NCBI RefSeq assembly: GCF_024171645.1
Contig: NZ_JALKAC010000005.1
Location: 248,001 to 312,000 of the forward strand
DNA length: 64,000 nt
Source of the DNA: Flavobacterium sp. HSC-32F16
GTDB lineage: Bacteria; Bacteroidota; Bacteroidia; Flavobacteriales; Flavobacteriaceae
Direction: 5' to 3'
This document shows positions 17,386 to 25,808 of this stretch, one piece after another; within the stretch, counting starts at the first letter, position 1, and each line of letters begins with the position of its first letter. The notes under the pieces were generated by a model. The model made no database searches, was not told the DNA's origin, and saw nothing but the letters and a program-made list of their open reading frames with translations. The translations under genes were made by a program, and so were the position numbers.

Positions 17386-17841
17386 TTAAACCAATTTTCT
17401 AAGGCTCATTGCAATTCCGGTATGAACTCCTTCATGATAATTATTAAAATCTAAAGCTCCATGAATGTTTTTAAGCGTATAACCTAAGCTTGTTGTATAT
17501 TCATGATAATCTACAAAAAGACCACTTTCAAAATCATTTTCTGTTTTTTCTAGTGTAGACGAAAGCAATTTTTTAATTTCATCAACTTCTTCCTGAGAAA
17601 CATCTCCTTCTGGTTTTGTTCCTTTTCGGTATTTCAATATAAAATCTTCAGAAACCATGGCAGGCAATCCCGATAATTTATAAACTAAAGTCTGCTGCGC
17701 TGCAACACAATGCCCCACATTCCAAATTATATTATTACTAAATCCTGACGGAATCCTATTTAATTGTTCTAATGAATGATTGTCCAATATCTTCAAAAGA
17801 ATTTCTCTAATGGTTTTCTGCACATCAAAAACTGAATTCAT
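17386..17841 (-). CDS. DinB family protein
   Basis: A 151-residue four-helix bundle of the DinB/YfiT superfamily, whose characterised members are thiol-dependent metalloenzymes (bacillithiol, mycothiol or glutathione transferases) or stress proteins. The three metal-binding histidines fit His44 (NVGHCVAAQ), His136 and His140 (YHEGVHTGI). The gene is convergent with rlpA and divergent from the arsenate-reductase-like gene. Substrate is unknown. Confidence 0.88.
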   Translation of the reverse strand: MNSVFDVQKTIREILLKILDNHSLEQLNRIPSGFSNNIIWNVGHCVAAQQTLVYKLSGLPAMVSEDFILKYRKGTKPEGDVSQEEVDEIKKLLSSTLEKTENDFESGLFVDYHEYTTSLGYTLKNIHGALDFNNYHEGVHTGIAMSLRKLV

Positions 17842-17920
17842 AATTTTATTTTTTTTCTAAAATTAGACAATTTTCAGTTTCAAATGAATTTTCTTTGTAC
17901 TCTAACAAATAGTAAAAAAA

Positions 17921-18268
17921 ATGAACAAAATATATTACTTAGCATCTTGCGACACTTGCCGAAAAATCATAAAAAGTCTTCCTGAAAACAATTTAGTTTT
18001 TCAAGACATTAGACAAGATCCAATTACAGAAGCTCAATTGGAAGAAATGTATAAACTTTCCGGAAGCTATGAAGCTTTATTTAGCAAAAAAGCACAATTA
18101 TACAAATCAATGGGTTTAAAAGATAAAGCATTGACAGAAGCTGATTTTAAAAAATATATTCTAGAACATTACACTTTCTTAAGCCGTCCGGTTTTTATTA
18201 TTGATGGCAGAATTTACATCGGCAACAGCCAAAAAAATGTAGCAGAAGTGATTAATGCATTGAGCTAA
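17921..18268 (+). CDS. ArsC/Spx-family thioredoxin-fold protein
   Basis: A 115-residue arsenate-reductase-like protein. The thioredoxin fold starts MNKIYYLASCDTCRK, with a CxxC (Cys10, Cys13) where glutaredoxin-linked ArsC has CxxS-type motifs. The C-terminal RPVFIIDGRIYIGN matches the conserved RPxx segment of the family. Typical ArsC enzymes have a catalytic Cys followed by three Arg residues, and those are not all evident here, so true arsenate reduction is uncertain. A thiol-disulfide role is equally possible. No ars operon genes are adjacent. Confidence 0.8.
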   Translation: MNKIYYLASCDTCRKIIKSLPENNLVFQDIRQDPITEAQLEEMYKLSGSYEALFSKKAQLYKSMGLKDKALTEADFKKYILEHYTFLSRPVFIIDGRIYIGNSQKNVAEVINALS

Positions 18269-18345
18269 AAAGCAAATATTTTTTCTGTTAAACTGAAAAC
18301 TGCGACTGAACACTAATTTCCAACTGAATAGAGCAAACTTTTATT

Positions 18346-18353
18346 TATCTTTG
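18346..18353 (+). promoter_or_regulatory. Putative -7 box for yicC-gmk-nadD
   Basis: TATCTTTG fits TAnnTTTG and lies 19 bases before the yicC ATG. No TTG at the expected spacing is visible. Confidence 0.4.
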
Positions 18354-18372
18354 CGCCTTTATACTCAATTAT

Positions 18373-19233
18373 ATGATACAATCTATGACAGGGTTTGGCA
18401 AAGCTTCTTTGCAATTGCCTACAAAAAAAATCACAGTCGAAGTAAAATCCTTAAACAGTAAAGGTTTAGATTTAAACGTAAGAATGCCATCGGTTTACCG
18501 CGAAATGGAATTAGGTTTAAGAACCCAAATCTCAACAAGACTAGAAAGAGGAAAAATTGATTTTGCAATTTACATTGAAAGTACTGCAGAACAAACGTCG
18601 ACAAAAGTAAATGTGCCTGTTGTGAAAAATTATATAGCACAATTGAGAGAAGTTTATGCTGATGCTGACGAAACGGAATTAATGAAAATGGCCGTTCGCA
18701 TGCCAGATACATTGAAAACAGAACGCGAGGAAATCGACGAAAATGACTGGGAACAGATTCAGGTTATCATTAATGAAGCTTTACAAAACATTTTAAGTTT
18801 TAGAAAAGACGAAGGCGAATCTCTTGAAAAGGAATTTAATCTTCGAATCGGAAATATCCGTCAATATATGAATGACGCTTTGGCTCTTGATCCGGAACGC
18901 GTTCAGGCGATTAAAGACCGTTTACAAACTGCAATTTCAGAATTACAAGTTAATGTTGATGAAAACCGCTTTGAGCAGGAACTGATCTATTATCTTGAAA
19001 AATTAGATATTACTGAAGAAAAAGTTAGATTAACCAATCATTTAGATTATTTTATTGAAACTTTGGGTGGAAGCGAAGCAAACGGACGTAAATTGGGTTT
19101 TATTACTCAGGAAATGGGCCGTGAAATCAACACTATGGGTTCAAAATCAAATCATGCTCAAATGCAGAAATTGGTTGTGATGATGAAAGATGAATTGGAA
19201 AAGATTAAAGAACAGGTTTTGAATGTGCTTTAA
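18373..19233 (+). CDS. yicC: YicC family endoribonuclease-type protein
   Basis: A 286-residue cytosolic protein with the YicC-like N-terminal domain beginning MIQSMTGFGKAS and the C-terminal DUF1732 domain containing EQELIYYLEKLDITEE, RLTNHLDYF and GRKLGFITQEMGREINT. E. coli YicC has been linked to RNA degradation. The gene lies directly upstream of gmk, an arrangement common in Bacteria. About 77 bases of word-like repetitive spacer (AAGCTTAA-type words) separate it from gmk. Confidence 0.93.
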   Translation: MIQSMTGFGKASLQLPTKKITVEVKSLNSKGLDLNVRMPSVYREMELGLRTQISTRLERGKIDFAIYIESTAEQTSTKVNVPVVKNYIAQLREVYADADETELMKMAVRMPDTLKTEREEIDENDWEQIQVIINEALQNILSFRKDEGESLEKEFNLRIGNIRQYMNDALALDPERVQAIKDRLQTAISELQVNVDENRFEQELIYYLEKLDITEEKVRLTNHLDYFIETLGGSEANGRKLGFITQEMGREINTMGSKSNHAQMQKLVVMMKDELEKIKEQVLNVL

Positions 19234-19310
19234 AGCTATAAGCTAAAACGACATCAAATTAAAGCTTAAGGCTTAGTGCCTAAAGCTTAAAGCATAATAA
19301 GCATACACTA

Positions 19311-19883
19311 ATGAACAAAGGAAAATTAATTGTTTTCTCGGCACCTTCAGGATCAGGAAAAACAACTATCGTAAAACATTTACTAGGACAGGAAGATTTA
19401 AACCTGGAATTTTCAATCTCAGCAGCTTCTCGCGAACCTCGCGGAGAAGAACAACACGGAAAAGATTATTATTTTATTTCGTTAGAAGAATTCAAAAAAC
19501 ACATTAAGGCAGAAGATTTCCTGGAATGGGAAGAAGTATATCGTGATAACTTTTACGGTACTTTAAAATCTGAAATCGAACGAATCTGGGCTTTAGGAAA
19601 AAACGTGATTTTTGACATTGATGTTGCAGGCGGATTACGAATTAAACATAAATTCCCAGAACAGACTTTGGCTGTTTTCGTAAAACCGCCGAGTGTCGAC
19701 GAACTTAAAAGAAGATTAAAAGAACGTTCTACAGAGAGTGAAGATAAAATCAATATGCGTATTGCAAAAGCATCTGTAGAATTGGCAACGGCTCCGCAAT
19801 TTGATGTAATTATCAAAAACTATGACTTACCAGTAGCTTTGGAAGAAGCGCATCAATTGGTTAAGGATTTTGTCTCTAAATAG
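19311..19883 (+). CDS. gmk: Guanylate kinase
   Basis: Phosphorylates GMP to GDP using ATP. The P-loop is APSGSGKTT (residues 10-18). The GMP-binding region is SAASREPRGEEQHGKDYYF, followed by FLEWEEVYRDNFYGT and the IFDIDVAGG Walker-B-like strand. The lid ends RLKERSTES. It is 190 residues long, as expected. It is followed by a four-helix-bundle gene and then nadD. Confidence 0.97.
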   Translation: MNKGKLIVFSAPSGSGKTTIVKHLLGQEDLNLEFSISAASREPRGEEQHGKDYYFISLEEFKKHIKAEDFLEWEEVYRDNFYGTLKSEIERIWALGKNVIFDIDVAGGLRIKHKFPEQTLAVFVKPPSVDELKRRLKERSTESEDKINMRIAKASVELATAPQFDVIIKNYDLPVALEEAHQLVKDFVSK

Positions 19884-19941
19884 TTATTTAGTCATTAGTT
19901 GTTAGTCCTTAGTCTGAAACACATCAAGCTAAAAATTTTAC

Positions 19942-20307
19942 ATGAGCGGTATTAAATCTTACAAAGAGTTATTCATTTGGCAAAAAGGAATTAAACTAGT
20001 AGTTCTTGTTTATAAACTCACTAAGAGCTTTCCTAAAGAAGAAATATATGCTTTGACAAGTCAATTAAAAAGAGCCAGTGTATCTATTCCATCCAATATT
20101 GCGGAAGGTTTTGGACGCCAAACTGACAAATCATTTAATCATTTTTTGAATATTTCCAGAGGTTCTTTAAATGAGATAGAAACACAATTAATTATAGCAA
20201 AAGAGTTAGAATTTATTTCTGACGAAGACCTATTTAATGAAATTATGTTTTTAATTGAAGAAGAAAGCAAAATGATAAGTGCTTTTGCTAAAAATCTAAA
20301 AGACTAA
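19942..20307 (+). CDS. Four-helix bundle protein (S23/IVS family), second copy
   Basis: A 121-residue helical protein of the same family as the one at 5433 but of a different subgroup. It starts GIKSYKELFIWQKGIKLV and carries YALTSQLKRASVSIPSNIAE and GRQTDKSFNHFLNISRGSLN, which are hallmark segments. It separates gmk from nadD. Its flanks carry TTAGTCATTAGT and TTAGTCCTTAGTC words on the left and the complementary ACTAAGCACTAAGAACTAAG on the right, giving an inverted-word bracket. Function unknown. Confidence 0.93.
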   Translation: MSGIKSYKELFIWQKGIKLVVLVYKLTKSFPKEEIYALTSQLKRASVSIPSNIAEGFGRQTDKSFNHFLNISRGSLNEIETQLIIAKELEFISDEDLFNEIMFLIEEESKMISAFAKNLKD

Positions 20308-20333
20308 GCACTAAGAACTAAGTACTATAATAA

Positions 20334-20915
20334 ATGAAAATAGGTCTTTATTTCGGAACATACAATCCCATTCATGTTGGTCATTTGATCATTGCCAATC
20401 ATATGGCGGAGTTTGCAGATTTAGATCAGATTTGGATGGTTGTTACGCCTCATAATCCGTTGAAGAAAAAGGCAGCTTTATTAGACGATCAACAGCGCCT
20501 TCAAATGGTTTTTCTGGCAACAGAAGATTATCCGAAGATAAAACCGTCGGATATTGAGTTTAAATTACCTCAACCGAGTTATACCGTAATTACTCTGGAA
20601 CATTTAAAGGAAAAATATCCAAATCATGAATTTTCTTTAATTATGGGTGAGGACAATTTGAAAACGCTTCATAAATGGAGAAACTATGAAGTAATTCTGG
20701 AAAACCATGATATTTATGTTTATCCGAGAATTTCTGATGAACCTGAAAATGTTGAACTAAAATCGCATCCAAAAATTCATGTTATTGATGCGCCGATCGT
20801 AGAGATTTCTTCGACTTTTATTCGAAACAGCATTAAAGAAGGTAAAAATATTCAGCCTTTATTACCGCCGAAGGTCTGGGAATATATTGATCATAATAAT
20901 TTTTATAAGAAGTAA
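20334..20915 (+). CDS. nadD: Nicotinate-nucleotide adenylyltransferase
   Basis: Transfers AMP from ATP to nicotinate mononucleotide, giving deamido-NAD+. The nucleotidyltransferase HxGH motif is in GTYNPIHVGHLI (about residues 7-18). The second signature reads IVEISSTFIRNSI near the C-terminus. It is 193 residues long. It is convergent with the NAD+ island gene nadV and shares the terminator at 20960-20990 with it. It belongs to the housekeeping yicC-gmk unit and not to the island. Confidence 0.95.
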   Translation: MKIGLYFGTYNPIHVGHLIIANHMAEFADLDQIWMVVTPHNPLKKKAALLDDQQRLQMVFLATEDYPKIKPSDIEFKLPQPSYTVITLEHLKEKYPNHEFSLIMGEDNLKTLHKWRNYEVILENHDIYVYPRISDEPENVELKSHPKIHVIDAPIVEISSTFIRNSIKEGKNIQPLLPPKVWEYIDHNNFYKK

Positions 20916-20959
20916 GATTTTAAAAATAAGTTCTGAGTAACAATTCATATTGCAGCAAA

Positions 20960-20990
20960 AAAGCCTGAACTTACATTCAGGCTTTCTTAT
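20960..20990. terminator. Bidirectional terminator between nadD and nadV
   Basis: 10-bp stem AAAGCCTGAA/TTCAGGCTTT (20960-20969 with 20976-20985). A T-run follows on the minus strand, so it chiefly ends the NAD+ island transcript. Confidence 0.9.
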
Positions 20991-20992
20991 TT

Positions 20993-22462
20993 TTATGCTT
21001 CAACATTTATCTCGCTTTTTACTCGAGTTCGAATCTCACTTAACGATTGATCAATTAAAAGTTTTCCATCTCTAAAAACTTCTTTCAATTCACCTTTTTT
21101 TTCTTCTTCCCAAGAAACATTATCACTTAAATGATACTTCCCGTCGATTAAATCGATTTTCATCAATCCTTTAGCTGATTTTTTAGTTCCGTCATCTGTA
21201 ATCGGATCTTTGAAGATCGCTCTTCCCTCTCCGTTTACTTCTCCATAAGTCGCTTTCATAGCAAATCCGAAAGTATCTCTGGTGTTGTATTGATACGTAA
21301 AAGAACCAATTCCCAGAACAACATTGGTAGACGCAAAACCCTTTTCTTTTAATCTTTCGCAGATTTGAGTTGCTCTCGCAACTGTAATACTATCTCCGTA
21401 AATAGCACCAATTTGAGGCACTAATTCTTTGAAACCTTTATCATTTGTTGTACCGCCAAAAACATCCCAAAGTAATTCGATGACACCTTTTTTCTCTTGT
21501 TCGGTTTTTCCATCTGGATTACCGCAGATTATTAAAATCGGATCACCGCTGTCAGGACGAATTACGACTTTACCTTCTCTTGAAACAATATCTTCTCTCA
21601 ATCTTGGTAAATAATCCGTTAAAACCTTCCATAAATCCCAAGTATCCGAAACGATAGAAACGATTCCTTTTGGATATACTTCTGTAATCAATCTTTTGAA
21701 AGTTTCATACTCGCCTTCTGTAGTTCCCATGCACATAACAGAATGTTCTGTCGCCGCAACTGAACCAGCAATTAATTCTGAATCGGAATTGGCTTTGTAA
21801 TAATCTTCAAAGAAATCAATTACCGGAATCGTATCAGATCCTGTAAAACTCAATAAATGTCCAGCCGCAGAAGTCAGCGCTGCTTCGATGCCGCCCATTC
21901 CTCTCATAGAGAAATCGTGCGCCTGCCAGTCTACAAATTCTGGAACAGAAGAAGTCGCTGCAGCATATTTGTCCAATACTTTTCGGTATTCTTTTGCAAT
22001 TGTCGCTGAGTTACAAGGTAACCAAACTACTGCAGAAAGCAAGGTTTCGAAATAATTGGTCAGCCAGAAAAACTCTGGAATTGTATTGTACATCGTAAAC
22101 ATCGGAACTCTCAACGGAACGCTTGCACCTTCTGGCAAGGCTTTAAAAACCATCGGAATATATCCTAAATCGTGTAAATCCTCGATGTGTTTGATGCCAA
22201 CTAAATTTTCACCTAAATAATTATTGATTCTTCGGGCGTATTTTTTAATTACTTCTTCTTTTGGTTTTTTGAAGAAAGATTCTTCAAAGTCATGAATAAT
22301 ATATTTTTTGATGAAATACTGCAATCCGAAAAAGATTACCTCATCAATTTCTTCTATACGTGATTTTCTTGGTGTCCAGTTAGAATATACCAATGTTGTT
22401 CCGTCTGGGTATTGTCTTCGGTGGTCAACTTTGTAACCGTCGGTTAATAATAGTGGGTTCAT
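20993..22462 (-). CDS. nadV: Nicotinamide phosphoribosyltransferase (NAMPT/NadV-like)
   Basis: Normally joins nicotinamide to PRPP to give NMN. Key residues of human NAMPT have counterparts: Asp8 and Tyr10 (TDGYKVDH), Phe184 and Arg187 (HDFSMRG), Asp210 (GSDTIP, which selects nicotinamide over nicotinate), His240 (ATEHSV) and Arg302/Asp304 (IRPDSGDP). It is 489 residues long, full size. It is the last gene of the minus-strand island and lies 13 bases after the 102-aa gene. No NMN adenylyltransferase is visible in the window. The pairing with a Prs-like gene therefore leaves open an alternative ADP-ribose-pyrophosphate route known from phages. The general family assignment is firm, the exact donor substrate less so. 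Confidence 0.95.
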   Translation of the reverse strand: MNPLLLTDGYKVDHRRQYPDGTTLVYSNWTPRKSRIEEIDEVIFFGLQYFIKKYIIHDFEESFFKKPKEEVIKKYARRINNYLGENLVGIKHIEDLHDLGYIPMVFKALPEGASVPLRVPMFTMYNTIPEFFWLTNYFETLLSAVVWLPCNSATIAKEYRKVLDKYAAATSSVPEFVDWQAHDFSMRGMGGIEAALTSAAGHLLSFTGSDTIPVIDFFEDYYKANSDSELIAGSVAATEHSVMCMGTTEGEYETFKRLITEVYPKGIVSIVSDTWDLWKVLTDYLPRLREDIVSREGKVVIRPDSGDPILIICGNPDGKTEQEKKGVIELLWDVFGGTTNDKGFKELVPQIGAIYGDSITVARATQICERLKEKGFASTNVVLGIGSFTYQYNTRDTFGFAMKATYGEVNGEGRAIFKDPITDDGTKKSAKGLMKIDLIDGKYHLSDNVSWEEEKKGELKEVFRDGKLLIDQSLSEIRTRVKSEINVEA

Positions 22463-22475
22463 ATATGTTTATGTA

Positions 22476-22784
22476 TTATTTTAAATTTTCGTACAAAGTA
22501 TCAAATTTCAAAGACAAATTCAAATATTCTTGAATCCAGTCGTTTTGCATTGCTATTTCCTGCATAGTACCAGTTGGTGCAAACCAATAACTTAGAAATT
22601 GTAACCCTTTTTTATCGCGATCAGCAAGCAGCTTATCAATTACATCTATCTCGGATCTTAGTTCTTGAACTGAATTATAATTGGTCCATAACAAATCTGT
22701 TTCTTCTGTAATTTTAGACTTAAAGGTTTCAAGCAATGCTATTACATCAATCCAGTTAGCTTGTATGTCCTGATTATCATTCAT
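22476..22784 (-). CDS. Unknown protein of the NAD+ island, 102 aa
   Basis: I do not recognise it. It is a soluble, acidic, mostly helical protein without signal peptide. It contains a possible coiled coil around EETDLLWTNYNSVQELRSEI and aromatic motifs FLSYWFAPTG and NDWIQEYL. It sits 12 bases after the ADP-ribosylglycohydrolase gene and 13 bases before nadV, so it is cotranscribed with both. A role as a small partner or immunity-type protein is only inference from position. Confidence 0.72.
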   Translation of the reverse strand: MNDNQDIQANWIDVIALLETFKSKITEETDLLWTNYNSVQELRSEIDVIDKLLADRDKKGLQFLSYWFAPTGTMQEIAMQNDWIQEYLNLSLKFDTLYENLK

Positions 22785-22796
22785 TAATCTTATTAA

Positions 22797-23741
22797 TTAA
22801 TTGGTCATTAACTTTTTTGATAAACGTTCTGCCAAATCTTTTATATCATTTACTCTGGCTAAATTATCAATCCATTTCTGAGGAATATCATCAAGTCCAA
22901 AATAAATTCCTGCCAATCCTCCTGCAATTGCCCCAGTTGTATCTGTGTCTCCACCAAGATTAACTGCTTTTAAAACCGTTTCTTCATAAGAATCGGATTT
23001 TAGAAAACACCAAAAACTCGCTTCTAAACTATGCAGCACATAACCCGAAGATTGAATTTCGATTTCATCATATTTTGAAATATCATTTTTCAAAATTCTA
23101 TCAAACAATCCAATTTCTACAGGATTAAAACTTTTATCTTCCAGAAATTTAGAAAGAACAAGTCTCATGTCTTTATAAGCTTCGAATTTATCTTTATCTT
23201 TTAGAATTTCCAAACAATATACAACGTAAATAAAACAGGCAAATCCAGAACGGAAATGCGCATGCGTTATCGAGGACACCGCTTTGACTTTTTGGTAGAT
23301 GACTTCAATATTTTTTTCATTTTGAAGATAAAAAACCAAAGGCAAAATACGCATTAATGAACCATTTCCGTTATCCTCATCAAAAAAATTACCAGAGAAA
23401 GCAGCCGATTCTCCTTTTACTACACGAAGCAGGGAATGTTTCGTTGTTCCTCCTATGTCAAATACTTTGTTATGAGCTCCCCAATAACCTTCCAGCATCC
23501 ATTTTACAAAAGTTTGAGCCATATCTTCTATGTCAAAACTTTTACATAAACTTTCTGCGGTACAAAAAGCAAGCGAACTATCGTCACTCCAAGTTCCAGA
23601 AGGCTGGTTCCAGCACATAAAACCCATCATATCTGTAACTGGATTTTCTTTTAAGTAACTTCTAGTTTTAAATTCGACAGGAACTCCTAAAGCGTCACCA
23701 ACAGCAACACCGTATAAACCAGATTTTATTGTATTTTTCAT
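22797..23741 (-). CDS. ADP-ribosylglycohydrolase (DraG/ARH family), copy 2
   Basis: Binuclear Mg2+ hydrolase family that removes ADP-ribose from proteins or other acceptors. Motifs seen are GVAVGDALGVPVEF at the N-terminus, TWSDDSSLAFC with the first metal-binding acids, GNGSLMRILPL, SITHAH, and the C-terminal NLGGDTDTTGAIAGGLAG, which supplies the second set of metal ligands. It is 314 residues long, full size. It differs clearly from the other member of the island at 24949, so the two probably act on different linkages. It lies 15 bases downstream of the deoxyribosyltransferase-like gene. Confidence 0.93.
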   Translation of the reverse strand: MKNTIKSGLYGVAVGDALGVPVEFKTRSYLKENPVTDMMGFMCWNQPSGTWSDDSSLAFCTAESLCKSFDIEDMAQTFVKWMLEGYWGAHNKVFDIGGTTKHSLLRVVKGESAAFSGNFFDEDNGNGSLMRILPLVFYLQNEKNIEVIYQKVKAVSSITHAHFRSGFACFIYVVYCLEILKDKDKFEAYKDMRLVLSKFLEDKSFNPVEIGLFDRILKNDISKYDEIEIQSSGYVLHSLEASFWCFLKSDSYEETVLKAVNLGGDTDTTGAIAGGLAGIYFGLDDIPQKWIDNLARVNDIKDLAERLSKKLMTN

Positions 23742-23756
23742 GATTTCTTTTCTTTT

Positions 23757-24209
23757 TCAGCCAAGCAGATTTTGTATTAACTCGTCTAAAGTTTGAAACT
23801 GTTCTACTCCATATCTTTCACAGACAATATCAACATTCCCTTTTCGCCAAAAGTTTTCTTCTACAACCACTTTCATTTTATGAGATTGTGCGTAAAGTCC
23901 AAACTCCAATAACGATATGGGTGACATAGTATTGGCAGCAAAATACATGATAATTATATCTGACTTTTCTAATGCATTAAGTTCCCAATTGACCTGCTCT
24001 TTAAAATGAGCATTTTCTATCATCTGCGACCAGCTGCTATCCCACTCGTTTCTCCTTGGATTAAAAATAACAAACTTATCTTGAAGCAATTCTTCGCAAT
24101 GTTTTTGCCAGTTTACAGCTTTATCCATTTCTATTGAACCAGCCAAAAAAATAGTTTCAGCATCAATTTCTAAAGAAATCTCTTCTGGTGCTTTATAAAT
24201 CCTTTTCAT
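23757..24209 (-). CDS. Nucleoside 2-deoxyribosyltransferase-like protein
   Basis: A 150-residue Rossmann-like protein of the nucleoside 2-deoxyribosyltransferase / DUF4406-like group, whose members cleave or transfer N-glycosidic bonds. I start it at ATG 24209 (MKRIYKAPEEISLEID), 4 bases after the upstream stop. A longer frame to 24287 overlaps that gene. Motifs are IFLAGSIEMDKAVNWQ, the FNPRRNEWD segment, and NWELNALEKSDIIIMYFAAN with SLLEFGLYAQ carrying the likely catalytic Glu. In this setting, cleavage of nicotinamide or adenine glycosidic bonds is a reasonable guess, but it is not shown. Confidence 0.82.
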   Translation of the reverse strand: MKRIYKAPEEISLEIDAETIFLAGSIEMDKAVNWQKHCEELLQDKFVIFNPRRNEWDSSWSQMIENAHFKEQVNWELNALEKSDIIIMYFAANTMSPISLLEFGLYAQSHKMKVVVEENFWRKGNVDIVCERYGVEQFQTLDELIQNLLG

Positions 24210-24213
24210 GATT

Positions 24214-24945
24214 TTATTTATTTCTTCCTTTTTCGTTAAGATAAAATGTTTGCACAGCATCACTTTGCCAAAAAGCTTTTGTCTCAATATCCAAACAAGT
24301 TAATTTTCCGTAAAAACCTGCTCCCGTATCAATATTCCAGACATTGCATCCCTGCATCGGAATTTCCACATTATAATGAAGTGTTGGCGTGTGGCCGATA
24401 TAAATTTCATTATATAGTAATAATCTTTTTGGGTACAAAAATGAATCTTTTTGTATTCGTTTGTCCATCGTTAAAGCCATTTCCCAAAGCGTTCTGTCCC
24501 ACGAATAATTGGTTTTGTAATGTTCCTTTTCTGGACCGTGCATCGATGAAAAACCGGCGTGAATAAATAAATTGTTGTTTTCATCTACAAAGTAATCTTT
24601 CATATTCCTGAAAAATTGACGATGCTTTTCTTTTTCTGAAAAATCTATATCAGCATAACTTTCAATCGTCGATTTTCCTCCATGCAAAAACCAAATATCG
24701 TTTATGGTATCATTCTCTAACCATTCCTGACACCACGCATCATGATTTCCTTTGATAAAAATGCATTCTTGTTTTTGAGATAATTCAATAAGAAAATCAA
24801 TCAATTTTTTCGATTCGCTCCAGCCGTCGACATAATCACCAAGAAAAATAAATCGGTCATTTTCTGAATAATCCATTTTTTCCAGCAATTGAATTAACGC
24901 TTTTAATCCGCCGTGAATATCTCCAAAAACTAAGGTTCTTTTCAT
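24214..24945 (-). CDS. Metallophosphoesterase (calcineurin-like, PrpE/ApaH-type)
   Basis: Binuclear metal phosphatase. The canonical blocks are all present: GDIHGG (8-13), GDYVDGW (about 36-42), GNHDAWC (about 66-72), a HAG and a GHTPT near residue 191. It is 243 residues long, similar to symmetrical diadenosine-tetraphosphatase and PrpE-type enzymes. It lies 3 bases after the first ADP-ribosylglycohydrolase gene and just before the deoxyribosyltransferase-like gene. Possible substrates given the neighbours are ADP-ribose phosphates, diadenosine polyphosphates or RNA 2'-phosphates. This is inference. Confidence 0.9.
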   Translation of the reverse strand: MKRTLVFGDIHGGLKALIQLLEKMDYSENDRFIFLGDYVDGWSESKKLIDFLIELSQKQECIFIKGNHDAWCQEWLENDTINDIWFLHGGKSTIESYADIDFSEKEKHRQFFRNMKDYFVDENNNLFIHAGFSSMHGPEKEHYKTNYSWDRTLWEMALTMDKRIQKDSFLYPKRLLLYNEIYIGHTPTLHYNVEIPMQGCNVWNIDTGAGFYGKLTCLDIETKAFWQSDAVQTFYLNEKGRNK

Positions 24946-24948
24946 GAT

Positions 24949-25788
24949 TTAATTAAACTTGTTATCAAGAGCGGTATCCAATTTTATTAGAAAATCCTTT
25001 CCGAATTTATCATTTTCCAACTCATCATATAAAAACAAAGGCAGTATTTTTTCACAATTTTGTTTCTGACTTAAAATCGCCATACATAACGCTGCAACTG
25101 TATCGGTATCTCCGCCATAATCAATACCCGTTTTTAAACAGTCTTTCATAGAAGTGGCTTCTGAAACCATTTTAATAACGGCTTGCGTTGTTGGATAACC
25201 GTGCATATCAATTGGAGAAGTGATTCTATAGTTTTCATTTTCTTTTAAAGTTTCATTTAAAAAAGCTGTGAGAGTTGATCCGTCTCCAAGATTATATTTA
25301 AAATAATGAACCGCCAATGCAATACGTTTTGCACAGCTTATTCCTTCAGCTGTATAATGTGACGTTTTTGCCTCAATTTCGCAAAATTCCACTATCTGCT
25401 TCACATCTTTTAAATAGCCAATTGAATACGCTCTCATAGCAGATCCGTTTCCGCTGCTGCCATTGTCGATAATTTTGATAAAATCAGAACCATTTTTACT
25501 GGCATCTAGAGCATTATAAACTCGGTCTGAATAACCGCGTCTTTTATCTCTGTGAAAAACCTCTACAAACTTATCTGCCACTTTTATTTCGTTCCAATTA
25601 TCATCTTCAAGCAGCAATTCTGAAATTGCAATTGCCATTTGAGTATCATCGGTATATCTTTTATAAATCTCGGTGTACATTCCGTGTCTATGATACTGAG
25701 TTAAATCGTTGTTTTGAGAAATAAAATCTAAATCCCTAAACTCAAAACCTGCACCATATGCGTCTCCTATAGCTGCTTCTAAAATCAT
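24949..25788 (-). CDS. ADP-ribosylglycohydrolase (DraG/ARH family), copy 1
   Basis: Second and more divergent member of the family in the island, 279 residues. The first metal motif is KRYTDDTQMA (about residues 43-52), then GNGSAMRAYSIG, a TSHYTAEG segment, and YGGDTDTVAALCMAIL near residue 225. All expected metal-binding acids are kept, so it should be active. It starts MILEAAIGDAYGAGFEF, very close to the catalytic core and without an N-terminal extension. It follows kptA by 20 bases. Confidence 0.92.
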   Translation of the reverse strand: MILEAAIGDAYGAGFEFRDLDFISQNNDLTQYHRHGMYTEIYKRYTDDTQMAIAISELLLEDDNWNEIKVADKFVEVFHRDKRRGYSDRVYNALDASKNGSDFIKIIDNGSSGNGSAMRAYSIGYLKDVKQIVEFCEIEAKTSHYTAEGISCAKRIALAVHYFKYNLGDGSTLTAFLNETLKENENYRITSPIDMHGYPTTQAVIKMVSEATSMKDCLKTGIDYGGDTDTVAALCMAILSQKQNCEKILPLFLYDELENDKFGKDFLIKLDTALDNKFN

Positions 25789-25808
25789 ACGTTTTTTATT
25801 TGATTGTT

